The notes: generated by a model not told the origin, from the sequence alone. 64,000 nt of DNA from Pedobacter planticolens (GCF_014172375.1 NZ_WNXD01000001.1:1922001-1986000); one strand, 5' to 3'; shown: positions 1 through 8,603, numbered from the stretch's first letter. A program made the numbers and translations.

Positions 1-2
1 GC

Positions 3-44
3 CAAGCTACAAAGCGCTATAAGCAAGCGTATGACAACGAATAA
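3..44 (+). CDS. possible 3' end of an upstream gene
   Basis: From the window edge, the third frame reads QATKRYKQAYDNE and then TAA at 42-44. It is hydrophilic and could be the C-terminus of a gene that begins before the window. Another frame is also open for a similar distance, so the choice is weak. No family can be named from 13 residues. Confidence 0.25.
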   Translation, partial: QATKRYKQAYDNE

Positions 45-73
45 ATCCACTTTAACCAAAACATCTACTTTTA

Positions 74-427
74 ATGAATATTTTTAAAAATCTATTTAGA
101 AGCTCAACAAATTCAAATCCTAAATACTTAACAGGACCTAGACCTAGACATGAACTAAATGTTCAAGGCGACTTTTATGTTGAAAAGGATTCTTGCACTT
201 TATGTGGAGCGCCTGAAGTAGAGGCAATGGGCTTAATGGCACATTCTGCTGGAGGTTGTTATTTTATTAGACAACCTGAAACAGAAGAAGAAATAGAACA
301 AGCAATAAATGCTATTGCTGTATCTTGTGTTTCAGCAGTTAGGTATGGTGGAACAGATCAAAAAATAATTAAAAGACTTTATGCTCTAAAGTTAGAATCG
401 GAATGTGATTACATTATGCCTATCTAA
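74..427 (+). CDS. small ferredoxin-like protein
   Basis: A 117-residue cytoplasmic protein. Cysteines at 41, 44, 62 and 85 follow a C-x2-C-x17-C-x22-C pattern, with an acidic stretch (residues 69-78) between the last two, and a fifth Cys lies at 111. The CTLCGAPEVEA start of the motif resembles single-cluster ferredoxin-like proteins, where such cysteines bind an iron-sulfur centre; cluster binding here is inference. The ATG at 74 is the only sensible start. The next reading frame begins just after its stop, so the two genes may be cotranscribed. It could instead be a zinc-ribbon-like protein. Confidence 0.5.
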   Translation: MNIFKNLFRSSTNSNPKYLTGPRPRHELNVQGDFYVEKDSCTLCGAPEVEAMGLMAHSAGGCYFIRQPETEEEIEQAINAIAVSCVSAVRYGGTDQKIIKRLYALKLESECDYIMPI

Positions 428-440
428 CATATTTCATAAT

Positions 441-1214
441 ATGATCGAAAATAATAAATATTTAAAAAAGCTCAGGATTATAACATTTGCTTTTGGCATA
501 ATAGCCATCTTAAGTAGCTATTCGCTATCTGTAACGACTTTTGCCTATGGAACTGGGGACAATACTCTGCTAATCCTTTTATTATATCCTATTCTAATTA
601 TCTCTACTATTTTAATTATTGTGAAAGTAAGGTTCGGGTTCTATTTGACTTTGGCAACATCATTAATGTATTCAATCTTGCTAACTCAAGAAGTAGAAAA
701 ATATATAATCTTCGATACTCAAAATATCATCTTGCTTCCCGTACTATTATTGCCTTATGTATGCTTTATAATTCTTATTTCGTTAACAATTATTTACTTG
801 ACTGCAAATCTGAAATATTGGTTAAGATGGAGAACTGCATCAATGATATGTGCGGTTGGTTTTTTTATATTCATCATAATCGATGCTTACAGCAAGAACT
901 ATAATGACACCATATTTATTGATGCAGAAATTGGCAATGGAGGTAATATAAAACTTAATTGCAAACCAGGTTTTGGAGATGCAAGGGTTTTTGTCATCAA
1001 TGTAGAGTCAAAATTGCTAGAAAAAGAAATAAAAGCAAACGGCGAATACTATCAAGGAAGCTATTTTCTTAGCAATACAAAAATTATAAAAAACTTTCGA
1101 TTCAATAAATTGAGATCAATAACAATAAAAAAGATTGGAAATCATAAGCTGTCGCAAGAACTCACGTGGAATAAAGAGAAATTAAAGGGAGAACTTGAAT
1201 TTCTATATCCATAA
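441..1214 (+). CDS. hypothetical multi-pass membrane protein
   Basis: I do not recognise the family. I start it at the ATG at 441 (MIENNKYLKK), 13 nt after the ferredoxin-like gene stops, rather than at the upstream ATG at 405, which would overlap that gene. The 257-residue product has about five hydrophobic segments in its first 160 residues, rich in Ile and Leu. A polar C-terminal domain of about 100 residues follows, beginning near FIDAEIGNGGN and ending with lysine-rich strands. The topology suggests an inner-membrane anchor with a soluble tail. No catalytic motif is visible and the context gives no function. Confidence 0.6.
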   Translation: MIENNKYLKKLRIITFAFGIIAILSSYSLSVTTFAYGTGDNTLLILLLYPILIISTILIIVKVRFGFYLTLATSLMYSILLTQEVEKYIIFDTQNIILLPVLLLPYVCFIILISLTIIYLTANLKYWLRWRTASMICAVGFFIFIIIDAYSKNYNDTIFIDAEIGNGGNIKLNCKPGFGDARVFVINVESKLLEKEIKANGEYYQGSYFLSNTKIIKNFRFNKLRSITIKKIGNHKLSQELTWNKEKLKGELEFLYP

Positions 1215-1415
1215 TCTTGACAACAGAAAGGTTAACGCTTAGGCAATTATCAACCAATGGTGGGCAAAATATTTTTGCTTTCTAAATCATGAAATTTAAC
1301 ATTAAAGAATTAAGATAAATTAAGACTTCATTCTTCTTCATTTCTTAATGTTTCAAAACTCTTTAAATTCTATTTAAACGAAAATCTTTATCTTAGTTCA
1401 TCAAAATATCCTGCT

Positions 1416-2141
1416 ATGAAAAACCTAATTCTGTCCGTATTTATATTTACCGTACTCTCTAGCTTTACCATCAATCGTTTACATAAAGATAAAGCAGTTA
1501 TTATTTGGCAACCCTCCCATCAAACCGATACAGGTGTAGATTTTAGTGAAGCAGCAACCTGTAATGCCATAGCTGAAGCTGCAATGGCTACCAAACCTAA
1601 ATTAAAAGAATATAAAGTTTGGAGTTTAAATCAGGAAGGTTTGCACCATAACAATGTAGGTAGCAACACGGTTATTGAACATACTTCTGCTATACTAGAT
1701 GGTAAAATTTCGGGCTATGCCTATGAGTTACAAGAAGCGAACAAGAAAAAACCTGATGTTTTTATTGCAGTTCATAACAACGGCGGCACAAAACGTCATG
1801 CCATTTGGGGTTTTATACATGAAGGTGATCCATATGAAGCAGAAAATAAAGAATTAGCAGCCAGATTAATTGCAGCAGTAAGTAGCGCTACCGATTTAGA
1901 AAACAGAGGAGTACAATTAGATAGCTCTACAGGGAGAAATGATTACACGTGTAAAACTACTGGCAAACGTGGTTTTTATAGCTTAGATGAAAATGTGAAT
2001 ACTGCAAAATATAGAGTGCTGTTAGAAATTGGAGATAATGGAGTAAGCAAAGCATTCTTGGAAAACCCTGCTAATCAGAAAAAAATTGGGGAAGCCATAA
2101 AAACAGAACTAACCAAATGGTTAAAAGAAAAAGGTTTATAG
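1416..2141 (+). CDS. secreted N-acetylmuramoyl-L-alanine amidase-like protein (Amidase_3 fold)
   Basis: A 241-residue protein with an N-terminal signal-like segment (ILSVFIFTVLSSFT). The spacing of conserved residues matches zinc-dependent Amidase_3 enzymes: a histidine in WQPSHQ (about 35), a glutamate in FSEAAT (45), a histidine in FIAVHNNGG (120), and a glutamate in LLEIGDN (about 209). In that family three of these bind zinc and the last glutamate is catalytic, cleaving the amide bond between MurNAc and the stem peptide in the periplasm. The WQPSHQ start replaces the more usual LDPGHG, so it is a divergent member and the substrate is uncertain. It stands alone, with about 200 nt upstream and no obvious partner gene. 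Confidence 0.6.
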   Translation: MKNLILSVFIFTVLSSFTINRLHKDKAVIIWQPSHQTDTGVDFSEAATCNAIAEAAMATKPKLKEYKVWSLNQEGLHHNNVGSNTVIEHTSAILDGKISGYAYELQEANKKKPDVFIAVHNNGGTKRHAIWGFIHEGDPYEAENKELAARLIAAVSSATDLENRGVQLDSSTGRNDYTCKTTGKRGFYSLDENVNTAKYRVLLEIGDNGVSKAFLENPANQKKIGEAIKTELTKWLKEKGL

Positions 2142-2221
2142 AAAGTGGGAAATGGTGAATAGTAAATAGGGAAATAGACTGGATGCTTAAAATTGAAGGT
2201 TTTATAAAAAATAAATAGGTT

Positions 2222-2686
2222 ATGAAAAAAATTACGCTCTTACTATTGTTATTATCTGTGGGCTTACTTGTAAATGCTCAAGAGAAAAAAATAAACCCAA
2301 ATTACGATGAAGCTTTAGCTAAAAAATATGGCGCCGAAGAAAACGGCATGAAAATGTATGTTTTAGTCATCCTTAAAACAGGAACCAACACAACTGCAAC
2401 TAAAGTCGAAACAGATAGTGCTTTTGCTGGCCACATGGCGAACATGGGTAGATTAGTAAAGCTTAATAAACTAATAGTTGCTGGTCCATTAGGTAAAAAC
2501 GATAAAACCTATCGTGGTATTTTTATTCTAAACACGAAATCATTAGATGAAGCCAAAGAAATTTTAGCAACCGATCCGGCTGTAAAAGCTAAATTATTAG
2601 ATGCCGATATCATGAACTGGTATGGCTCTGCTGCACTTGCCGAATACTTAAAGGCTGAAGATAAAATCTGGAAAGCAAGAAATTAA
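2222..2686 (+). CDS. secreted YciI-like (YCII-related domain) protein
   Basis: A 154-residue protein with a signal peptide ending at VNAQ (about residue 20). Residues 42-135 resemble the ferredoxin-like YCII fold: MKMYVLVILKTG, a helix with SAFAGHMANMGRL, then KLIVAGPLG and YRGIFILNT with the EA-x-E-ILATDPAV turn typical of the family. YCII proteins are small alpha-beta enzymes or stress proteins that mostly have no proven reaction; the conserved His/Asp pair is thought to be the active site. Export of the domain is common in Bacteroidota. The gene lies 80 nt after the amidase and may be transcribed separately. Confidence 0.7.
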   Translation: MKKITLLLLLLSVGLLVNAQEKKINPNYDEALAKKYGAEENGMKMYVLVILKTGTNTTATKVETDSAFAGHMANMGRLVKLNKLIVAGPLGKNDKTYRGIFILNTKSLDEAKEILATDPAVKAKLLDADIMNWYGSAALAEYLKAEDKIWKARN

Positions 2687-2715
2687 ATTATTGTGAATTT
2701 GTTAAGTAGGCCATG

Positions 2716-2944
2716 AAAATCTCGTCCTTTCGACTGGAGCGCCAGCCTCTTCGGCAGGCAGCGAAACGGAGAAATCTTTTTACCACATAGGTACATAGGT
2801 TTTAATCACAACTTGTCCCGAGTTTTTCGGGAGACAAAAAGGATAAACACAGATTTAATTGCACAGTCGAAAGATTTAGCTTCGCTGAGCACTTCGTGGT
2901 TCTCGGCTGCGCTCGAAAAGACGAACGAACTAAAACATCATACC
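2716..2944. repeat. long direct repeat, copy 1
   Basis: This copy begins at about ATCTCGTCCTTTCGACTGG and ends at ACGAACGAACTAAAACATC. It matches 3057-3266 almost base for base. It differs by an extra segment near 2806-2833 that itself forms a small hairpin (CCCGAGTTTTTCGGG), absent from copy 2. No reading frame is shared by the two copies. Confidence 0.85.
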
Positions 2945-3056
2945 AACTCAATTGTTTGACTTTTCCTAAGGTCGTCATACCCAACTCGATTGGGTATCGT
3001 AATGCGAAATATATTTCTTCTTAATGCTTTAAGGTTCCCGCCTACGCGGGAATGAA

Positions 3057-3266
3057 AAATATCTCGTCCTTTCGACTGGAGCGCCAGCCTCTTCGGCAGG
3101 CAGCGAAACGGAGAAATCTTTTTACCACATAGGTACATAGGTTTTAACCACAGACAAAAAGGATAAACACAGATTTAATTGCACAGTCGAAAGATTTAGC
3201 TTCGCTGAGCACTTCGTGGTTCTCGGCTGCGCTCGAAAAGACGAACGAACTAAAGCATCATACCAC
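3057..3266. repeat. long direct repeat, copy 2
   Basis: Near-identical copy of 2716-2944, about 340 nt downstream in the same orientation and lacking the internal hairpin segment. The two copies flank a spacer containing the CCGCCTACGCGGG palindrome, so the block may be a partial tandem duplication of intergenic DNA. Confidence 0.85.
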
Positions 3267-3723
3267 CTCGATCCGATAACTATCGGATGGGTATCCTATG
3301 GACACATCTTGTTAAGCACCTTTCTTTGGCTATTTGCAAGGGTTCCGTTCAAAAAAAACTGTCCTCCGCCAAGAACGACCGTCAATCCCCAGTGCCAGCC
3401 AATCAAAAAAACAGGCGCACAAAAGAACAAATATCACTACCGAACCTTAAACGCAGTGGTTTTGTGTTCAGTTTTGCAACTACTTTCATTTATCACTCAC
3501 AAACAAAACGCAGTGATGTTGTTTTTTTGATGCGTAGGGATGTGTGAAAAGGCACATCGGGTGGATTGACAAGCATTTTTGCATACTTTTGATGCCTCAA
3601 AAGTTTGATGCCTTGCGGCATAGAGCATAAATAAAACTAAATTTTGTGTCCACACGATAGGTACGTACGTACCGCCTACGCGGGAATGACGCAAGGCAAA
3701 AAGAAAAATTAGAATAAAATAGC

Positions 3724-4728
3724 TTACTCTTCTTTCTGCTGAAACTTATAAAACAAATACCCTAAGAAAGGTAGAATCAACAAACTTCCTAATAACAATC
3801 CCCAACCTAAACTATCAATAGTTTTTATAGGTGCAATGCTCTCAAAAAGTGAAATTTTATCTCCGTTTTTTAGTCGGATGAAGTTTGGAAAGTGAGCGTA
3901 ACTGATGGCTAATAAAATCATCGTTACCTGAAAACCTGCTAAAATGCGCAATACTTTTGTTTTTCCTTTTAGCAATAAATACCATAATAACACGAGCGAT
4001 AAGCTTGCTAAGGTTACAGCAATTAATCCGATGTTATTTTTAAATACCCAATCTATTAAGGGTACATTTTGCATTTTAGCGGCAATAAAAACTAGTGCTC
4101 CAAACAGCACCGCAGCAACGTTCATAAACTCTGCTTTTTTTATAAATCTCTTTTTATCTGCATCAGCTTTGCTCTCTCCTATTAAATAAATTGCTGCTAA
4201 AAACCCACATAAAGCAACAGTAAATAAACCGACCGCTATAGAAAACCAGTTTAACCAGCTAAATATATAGGCATCTACAAAAGTAGTAGCTTCGGTATCT
4301 ATCTGACCAGAAAGTACGCTACCGGCTATAATACCAAGAAACAAAGGTGTAATGAAACTAGAATACTTAAAAATTCGATTATACAGCCATTGCATGTCAT
4401 CTTTAACGGCATCATAATGTCTAAATACAAAAGCAGTTCCTCTGGCAATAATCCCAATTAACATAATTACCAATGGGATATGTAAATAAACCGACATGGT
4501 GCTATATATTTTAGGAAATGCGACAAATAAAATCACAACTGTAATAATAAGCCACATATGGTTTGCTTCCCAAACTGGTCCGATGGCATGATACATTGTA
4601 TTACGTGTTTTGCTTCTGTTTTTAGATGACGTAAATAATTCGATAATACCTGCTCCAAAATCGGCCCCGCCTAATAAAAAGTAAAGCAAAATAGCTAAGC
4701 ACAAGAAAGAGATGACAACATATTCCAT
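3724..4728 (-). CDS. cydB: cytochrome bd ubiquinol oxidase subunit II
   Basis: Second subunit of the cytochrome bd quinol oxidase, the high-affinity terminal oxidase that moves electrons from quinol to oxygen in the inner membrane. The 334-residue length and 8-9 hydrophobic helices fit CydB. Typical family segments are visible: FLLGGADFGAGI (about 18-29), WEANHMWLI (about 53-61) and FRHYDAVKDD (about 102-111). It starts 2 nt after the cydA stop, so the two are translated from one message. The final residues (KFQQKEE) are hydrophilic. I see no CydX-like small frame downstream, where only repeats lie. Confidence 0.95.
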   Translation of the reverse strand: MEYVVISFLCLAILLYFLLGGADFGAGIIELFTSSKNRSKTRNTMYHAIGPVWEANHMWLIITVVILFVAFPKIYSTMSVYLHIPLVIMLIGIIARGTAFVFRHYDAVKDDMQWLYNRIFKYSSFITPLFLGIIAGSVLSGQIDTEATTFVDAYIFSWLNWFSIAVGLFTVALCGFLAAIYLIGESKADADKKRFIKKAEFMNVAAVLFGALVFIAAKMQNVPLIDWVFKNNIGLIAVTLASLSLVLLWYLLLKGKTKVLRILAGFQVTMILLAISYAHFPNFIRLKNGDKISLFESIAPIKTIDSLGWGLLLGSLLILPFLGYLFYKFQQKEE

Positions 4729-4730
4729 AG

Positions 4731-6062
4731 CTATTTAGTATTTGATGGTGTTTCTGATGGATTATATAAAACGGGCACCATTTTAATTTGCCTGTAGAGT
4801 AGAAAGATGACAATTACGCTAAGCGATGCATAAATTGCCGAAAACAAATAAAACGACCATGCGATACCAGGCATTGGTGTAACGGCATCTTTGGTACGCA
4901 TAATGCCATAAATTATCCAAGGTTGTCGACCAACTTCTGTAACAACCCAACCTGCTTCTAAGGCGATATAACCCAAAGGGATGGCGCAAACAAATAACCA
5001 TAATATCCATTTTCGTTCTAGTAAAGATTTTTTACGCAACAGCGTGATAAAATAAGTAAGGGCAATGAGCACCAATAAACTGCCAATGCCTACCATAATT
5101 TGAAAGGCATAATGTGTTACCGCAACTGGTGGATGTTCGTTTTCTGGAATTTTATCTAAACCTTTTACTTCTGATTTGAAATCGCCATGCGCTAAAAAGC
5201 TTAATGCACCTGGAATTTCAATGGCATAATTTACTTTTTTGTTCTTTTCATCTACAATACCCCCAATTAATAAAGGCGCAGGTTTTTGTGTTTGATATAA
5301 GGCTTCCATGGCCGCCAATTTTGCAGGTTGCCTTTTAGCTACATCTTTTGCAGAAATATCTCCACTTATTGGTTGCAAAACAGCGCAAATGGTGGCAAAG
5401 GTGGCAGCAATTTTAAAAGCTTTATAATGGAAGTCTTTGTTTTGTTTTTTTAAAATCATTAACGCATGAACACCTGCAACAGCAAAACCAGTCGCTGTAA
5501 AAGCGGCCAAACACATGTGCAACGCCTGACTAAACCAAGCTTTATTAAACATGGCTGCAATTGGATCTATGTTTAAATATTGTCCGTTTACGAAATCAAA
5601 ACCTGCTGGACTATTCATCCATGCATTGGCTGCAACTACCAAAATACCTGATGCTAGTCCGCTTACGCCAACTACTACACCAGTAAACCAATGAAACCAT
5701 TTGTTTAATTTGTTCCAGCCGTAAAGGAAGAAACCTAACGCAATTGCTTCAATAAAGAAAGCTGTTCCCTCTAAAGAAAAAGGCATACCGAAAATTGGTC
5801 CGGCATGTTCCATAAACTTTGGCCAAAGTAAACCCAATTCGAAAGAAAGCATAGTGCCAGATACTGCACCTGTAGCAAAAAAGATGGCTACACCTTTGCT
5901 CCAAGCTTTCGTGATGTTTTTATAAACTTCGTTATTGGTTTTAAGCCATTTGTAGTGTGATACCGCCATAAAAAATGGCATCACCATACCGATACAAGCG
6001 TAAATAATATGAAAACCCAATGAAAGGGCCATTTGTGAGCGGGCTGCTAAAAAATCATCCAT
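4731..6062 (-). CDS. cydA: cytochrome bd ubiquinol oxidase subunit I
   Basis: Haem-bearing subunit of cytochrome bd oxidase, acting in the inner membrane as the site of quinol oxidation and oxygen reduction. At 443 residues it is a short form. Expected ligands are present by family comparison: His18 (LGFHIIYA) for the high-spin haem, His182 (ALHMCLAA) and Met323 (FQIMVGIG) for haem b558, acidic residues Glu98 and Glu105 of the proton channel, and the GRQPW signature at 378-382. The Q-loop (about 235-310) is short and keeps Lys248 and Glu253. First gene of cydAB; transcription comes from the 6.06-6.2 kb side. Confidence 0.96.
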   Translation of the reverse strand: MDDFLAARSQMALSLGFHIIYACIGMVMPFFMAVSHYKWLKTNNEVYKNITKAWSKGVAIFFATGAVSGTMLSFELGLLWPKFMEHAGPIFGMPFSLEGTAFFIEAIALGFFLYGWNKLNKWFHWFTGVVVGVSGLASGILVVAANAWMNSPAGFDFVNGQYLNIDPIAAMFNKAWFSQALHMCLAAFTATGFAVAGVHALMILKKQNKDFHYKAFKIAATFATICAVLQPISGDISAKDVAKRQPAKLAAMEALYQTQKPAPLLIGGIVDEKNKKVNYAIEIPGALSFLAHGDFKSEVKGLDKIPENEHPPVAVTHYAFQIMVGIGSLLVLIALTYFITLLRKKSLLERKWILWLFVCAIPLGYIALEAGWVVTEVGRQPWIIYGIMRTKDAVTPMPGIAWSFYLFSAIYASLSVIVIFLLYRQIKMVPVLYNPSETPSNTK

Positions 6063-6174
6063 ATAAAAAGGATTTAATAGTACAAATATACCCGATAGGA
6101 TTGTGGATTTCTTTAGTTATCAGCAGAATAGCTAATAAATTTTTAATATGGAATGTTTATAAATTGTATAAAAA

Positions 6175-6225
6175 TAGCCGCAGATGCGCAGATTATAACT
6201 AAATAAATCTGCGCATCTGCGGCTA
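6175..6225. repeat. palindromic repeat (GCCGCAGATGCGCAGA family), copy 1
   Basis: Perfect 20-bp inverted repeat: arms TAGCCGCAGATGCGCAGATT at 6175-6194 and its complement at 6206-6225, with an 11-nt AT-rich loop. The same arms recur exactly 179 nt on (6354-6404) and again at 11513-11604. REP-like in size and position, between genes. Confidence 0.95.
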
Positions 6226-6242
6226 AAATGTATTTGATAAAA

Positions 6243-6341
6243 CTAACCTACTGTTAATTCTTGATATGCTGCAGTTAAACTTCTTGCTATTCCATCGCCT
6301 TGCCATTCTGGTGCACCAGGAATACTAGTTGCTTTTTTAAG
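6243..6341 (-). pseudogene. duplicated 3' fragment of the metallo-beta-lactamase-fold gene
   Basis: Read on the minus strand, this stretch encodes KKATSIPGAPEWQGDG, then IARSLTAAYQELTVG and TAG, which is the C-terminus of the gene at 6422-7321 with a few substitutions. It has no start and is preceded by unrelated sequence. Together with the palindromic repeat it forms a 179-bp unit (about 6163-6341) repeated directly by 6342-6520, whose end is the real gene's 3' end. It is a non-functional relic of a local duplication. Confidence 0.9.
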
Positions 6342-6353
6342 ATTGTATAAAAA

Positions 6354-6404
6354 TAGCCGCAGATGCGCAGATTATAACTAAATAAATCTGCGCATCTGCG
6401 GCTA
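6354..6404. repeat. palindromic repeat (GCCGCAGATGCGCAGA family), copy 2
   Basis: Arms at 6354-6373 and 6385-6404 with the same 11-nt loop as copy 1. It sits 17 nt past the stop of the intact metallo-beta-lactamase-fold gene on the minus strand, where it could act as a transcript-end hairpin, although no U-tract follows directly. Confidence 0.95.
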
Positions 6405-6421
6405 AAATGTATTTGATAAAA

Positions 6422-7321
6422 CTAACCTACTGTTAATTCTGTATATGCTGCTGTTAAACTTCTTGCTATTCCATCGCCTTGCCATTCTGGTGCACCAGGA
6501 ATACTAGTTGTTTTTAAAATCTCCTCTTTCGTTTTACCAGCTTTAATTTCGGCGCTCACAAAAGTTAATAAAGATTGCAAGTAATTTTGAAAGGCTTTAA
6601 CATCAGCTTTGCTACCGGTAACCTTTTCTGGATCTAAACTATGTCCCCAAACAAATAAGGTATCGTTATCAAATTGTTTTTGAATTTTGTCTAACGCGAT
6701 TATCCAGTTTCCAATGTGAGCACCATTATCTTTATCAATAAATGGATAACGACGGTTGAATACTAAATCGCCCACATGTACAATGTTTGCATTTTCGAAA
6801 TGATAAACAACATCACCATTGGTATGACCTGAGCCATAATAATAGGCGCTTATTTTTTCTTTTCCTACTGGAGCCTTCCAGCCTTTACCAAAGGTGATAT
6901 CTGGGAAAAGCTGTTTGTCTTCGTTTTTAGCTTTCTCGGCCGCTAGCTTTTGATTAATTAGCGAGTTTTGATGTGCTACCACATGTTCGGTTAATCCTTT
7001 AAAAGCAATGTTTCCAGAAGTATGGTCGCCATGATGGTGTGTATTTAATAAATATTTGAATGGTTTTTCTCCAAGTTTCTTTAATTCTTCTATTACATGT
7101 GGTGCAGAGGTTGGAAATTGTGCATCGACTACAACAAAACCATTAGAACTATTTAGCCAAGCGATGGTGCCGCCTTGTTCGATAAAAATACCTACATCAT
7201 TGCGTAAGGCTTTAAACTGATAGGCTCTTGCTAAGTTTGTGCTTGCAAAAACATCTGACTTATAAAAGGCAAGCATTGCGGCTGCTAATGCTGAATTCTG
7301 AATAAATTGTCTTCTTTGCAT
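6422..7321 (-). CDS. secreted metallo-beta-lactamase-fold hydrolase
   Basis: A 299-residue protein of the MBL-fold superfamily. The HxHxDH zinc motif is THHHGDH (His95, His97, Asp99, His100). Further metal-ligand segments are GSGHTNGD (about 174) and HVGDLVF, with a late GHS. The N-terminus MQRRQFIQNSALAAAMLAF resembles a signal or Tat-like leader (only RRQF is visible, so Tat use is uncertain), so it is probably periplasmic. Family members include class B lactamases, SoxH-like proteins and other hydrolases; the substrate cannot be told here. It is transcribed alone, and its 3' end was copied into 6243-6341. Confidence 0.8.
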   Translation of the reverse strand: MQRRQFIQNSALAAAMLAFYKSDVFASTNLARAYQFKALRNDVGIFIEQGGTIAWLNSSNGFVVVDAQFPTSAPHVIEELKKLGEKPFKYLLNTHHHGDHTSGNIAFKGLTEHVVAHQNSLINQKLAAEKAKNEDKQLFPDITFGKGWKAPVGKEKISAYYYGSGHTNGDVVYHFENANIVHVGDLVFNRRYPFIDKDNGAHIGNWIIALDKIQKQFDNDTLFVWGHSLDPEKVTGSKADVKAFQNYLQSLLTFVSAEIKAGKTKEEILKTTSIPGAPEWQGDGIARSLTAAYTELTVG

Positions 7322-7388
7322 TGTAGGGAAAATTAAAAACCACGAAAAAATTGTCGTGGTTTAAATTTAGTAAAATAATGGTTATTAT

Positions 7389-7592
7389 TTAAACGCCTGT
7401 ACCTGGTGTTGTTCCTGGTTCATGACCATCGCCGAATGAATTATGCGTACGGCCGTGTTTCTTTTCAAATTTACTAGTGATGTTTGAAGACGAATTTTTC
7501 TCGATGTTTTCTTCGTTCCTCACTTCTTCTTTTTCGATATCTGGGGTAATCAAATCATTTTTAACTTCCCTGTGTTTTTTAGTTGTTTCCAT
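7389..7592 (-). CDS. mini-protein with conserved SFGDGHEPG..PGTG tail (paralogue 1)
   Basis: A 67-residue, highly polar protein without signal or membrane segment. The first 40 residues are rich in Lys and Glu. The C-terminus SFGDGHEPGTTPGTGV is nearly the same as that of the protein at 8032-8232, and the preceding NSSS and KKHGR are also shared. The strongest conservation at the extreme C-terminus hints at a functional tail, such as a sorting, binding or precursor peptide; that is inference. I do not recognise a named family. No maturation enzyme lies nearby. Confidence 0.7.
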   Translation of the reverse strand: METTKKHREVKNDLITPDIEKEEVRNEENIEKNSSSNITSKFEKKHGRTHNSFGDGHEPGTTPGTGV

Positions 7593-7654
7593 GATCTTGT
7601 TTTTTTAAGTAGTGTTACTAAATAACAATGCTTAAAAAATATTGTTTTGAATTT

Positions 7655-7882
7655 TTAGCTCGCCACTGCTGTAGCTTTTTCATTTTTAACGAGTGTTTAT
7701 TTTAGGGGTGTTCAAGAACGCGTCGCAATATCTCTTGCCAAAAGATCAAGGCTTTATGCCCGTCTTTGCGAGGCTTGTTTTTCACAAGTCGTGGCAATCT
7801 CCTATTTGTAATTTACTTGTTGTTGTTTTTATAGCATGAAGGAGATTGCCACTCCCGATGAAAAATCGGGATCGCAAAGACG
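7655..7882. repeat. composite dispersed repeat, short copy
   Basis: A leader (GTGTTTATTTTAGGGGTGTT, about 7693-7712) is followed by AAAGATCAAGGCTT and directly by an inverted repeat whose ends are CGTCTTTGCGAGG (7761) and CGCAAAGACG (7882), with inner arms GGCAATCTCCT / AGGAGATTGCC. The same order, with an extra 200-bp core between leader and inverted repeat, occurs at 26.5-26.95 kb and in part at 37.9-38.34 kb. No gene is present in 7593-8031. Confidence 0.8.
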
Positions 7883-8031
7883 AATGTGTTATTATAATGT
7901 TGCAGGTGCCAGTACAAAACTTGCAGTTGCCAATACAAGAGTTGCAACTCGCGTCAGCATGAGGCAATAGAAATAACTATCCCACATTTAATGGCGATAA
8001 ATATAAATTGAAGCTCAACTAGAATTAGCTC

Positions 8032-8232
8032 TTAAAATCCTGTTCCTGGCATTATACCCGGTTCATGACCATCGCCAAATGAATGGAAGCGCCTACCATG
8101 TCGTTTACTAAAATTTAAAGTAGTTTCGACAGAGGAAGAGTTCCGTTCAAAGTTTTCTACGTGTCTCTTTTCTTGTTTGTTTTCGGCTTGCAAATTGCCT
8201 TTTTTGCCGTTTTTGTGTGCATTCGGTTCCAT
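8032..8232 (-). CDS. mini-protein with conserved SFGDGHEPG..PGTG tail (paralogue 2)
   Basis: I begin this gene at the ATG at 8232 (MEPNAHKNGKK). That gives 66 residues, matching its 67-residue paralogue at 7389-7592 in length and ending. Longer upstream frames on this strand have unrelated composition. Shared features are ERNSSS, then KRHGRRFHSFGDGHEPG and a PGTGF end. Identity falls off toward the N-terminus, although both halves stay charged. The pair lies in the same orientation 440 nt apart with a dispersed repeat between them. Function unknown. Confidence 0.65.
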   Translation of the reverse strand: MEPNAHKNGKKGNLQAENKQEKRHVENFERNSSSVETTLNFSKRHGRRFHSFGDGHEPGIMPGTGF

Positions 8233-8603
8233 AAGATTCATCAGGTTATGGATAAGATGCTTTGCATAACTTATCCTAGTAAAACAAAATTTAACGCTAT
8301 TCAATTCTTGTTTTTTCTTCTTTTGTGAAGAAAAACTATCCTTAAAACAGTTTAAATTGATGAGGATGAAGCTTAACCTTAACTCTGGTGTGTATTTTAA
8401 GGTTTTTGAAAAGGGATTTTGCTTTCTAAAAATTAACTCCGACCTGGAGTTTTTTAACATAAACTTAAACCGCTTTATTTAAATACTATATTAAATATAC
8501 TGATTTTTAATAAGATAGCATATATTTCAACTTATTTTTTTTGCGCTATGATTTTGGCATTTCGCTATGGGATGGCTTATAGTAGCACAAGCTTTGTTTA
8601 ATT

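Larger units (their letters stand above)
2687..3723. other. 1 kb gene-free region of dispersed repeats
   Basis: I see no credible gene here. The stretch is built from intergenic repeats: two long direct copies (2716-2944 and 3057-3266), short palindromes with CCGCCTACGCGGG (around 3037 and 3671), and a CCCAACTCGATTGGG hairpin (around 2983). The open frames in it change frame between the repeat copies and have atypical composition (many Cys, Trp and Arg), so I treat them as chance frames. Unlike neighbouring intergenic DNA, the region is relatively GC-rich. Confidence 0.7.

Noticed and set aside
2802..3694. Overlapping open frames of 60-104 codons in the repeat region
   Set aside because: They run through direct repeats and palindromes, have odd residue content, and do not keep one frame between repeat copies.
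7761..7882. Possible CRISPR or tRNA-like structure from strong inverted repeats
   Set aside because: There is a single inverted repeat with imperfect inner arms, no regular spacers and no cloverleaf; it belongs to the CGTCTTTGCGAG family.
8233..8460. N-terminal extension of the second mini-protein up to 8460
   Set aside because: The extra residues are unrelated to the paralogue and AT-rich; starting at 8232 gives a matching 66-residue protein.
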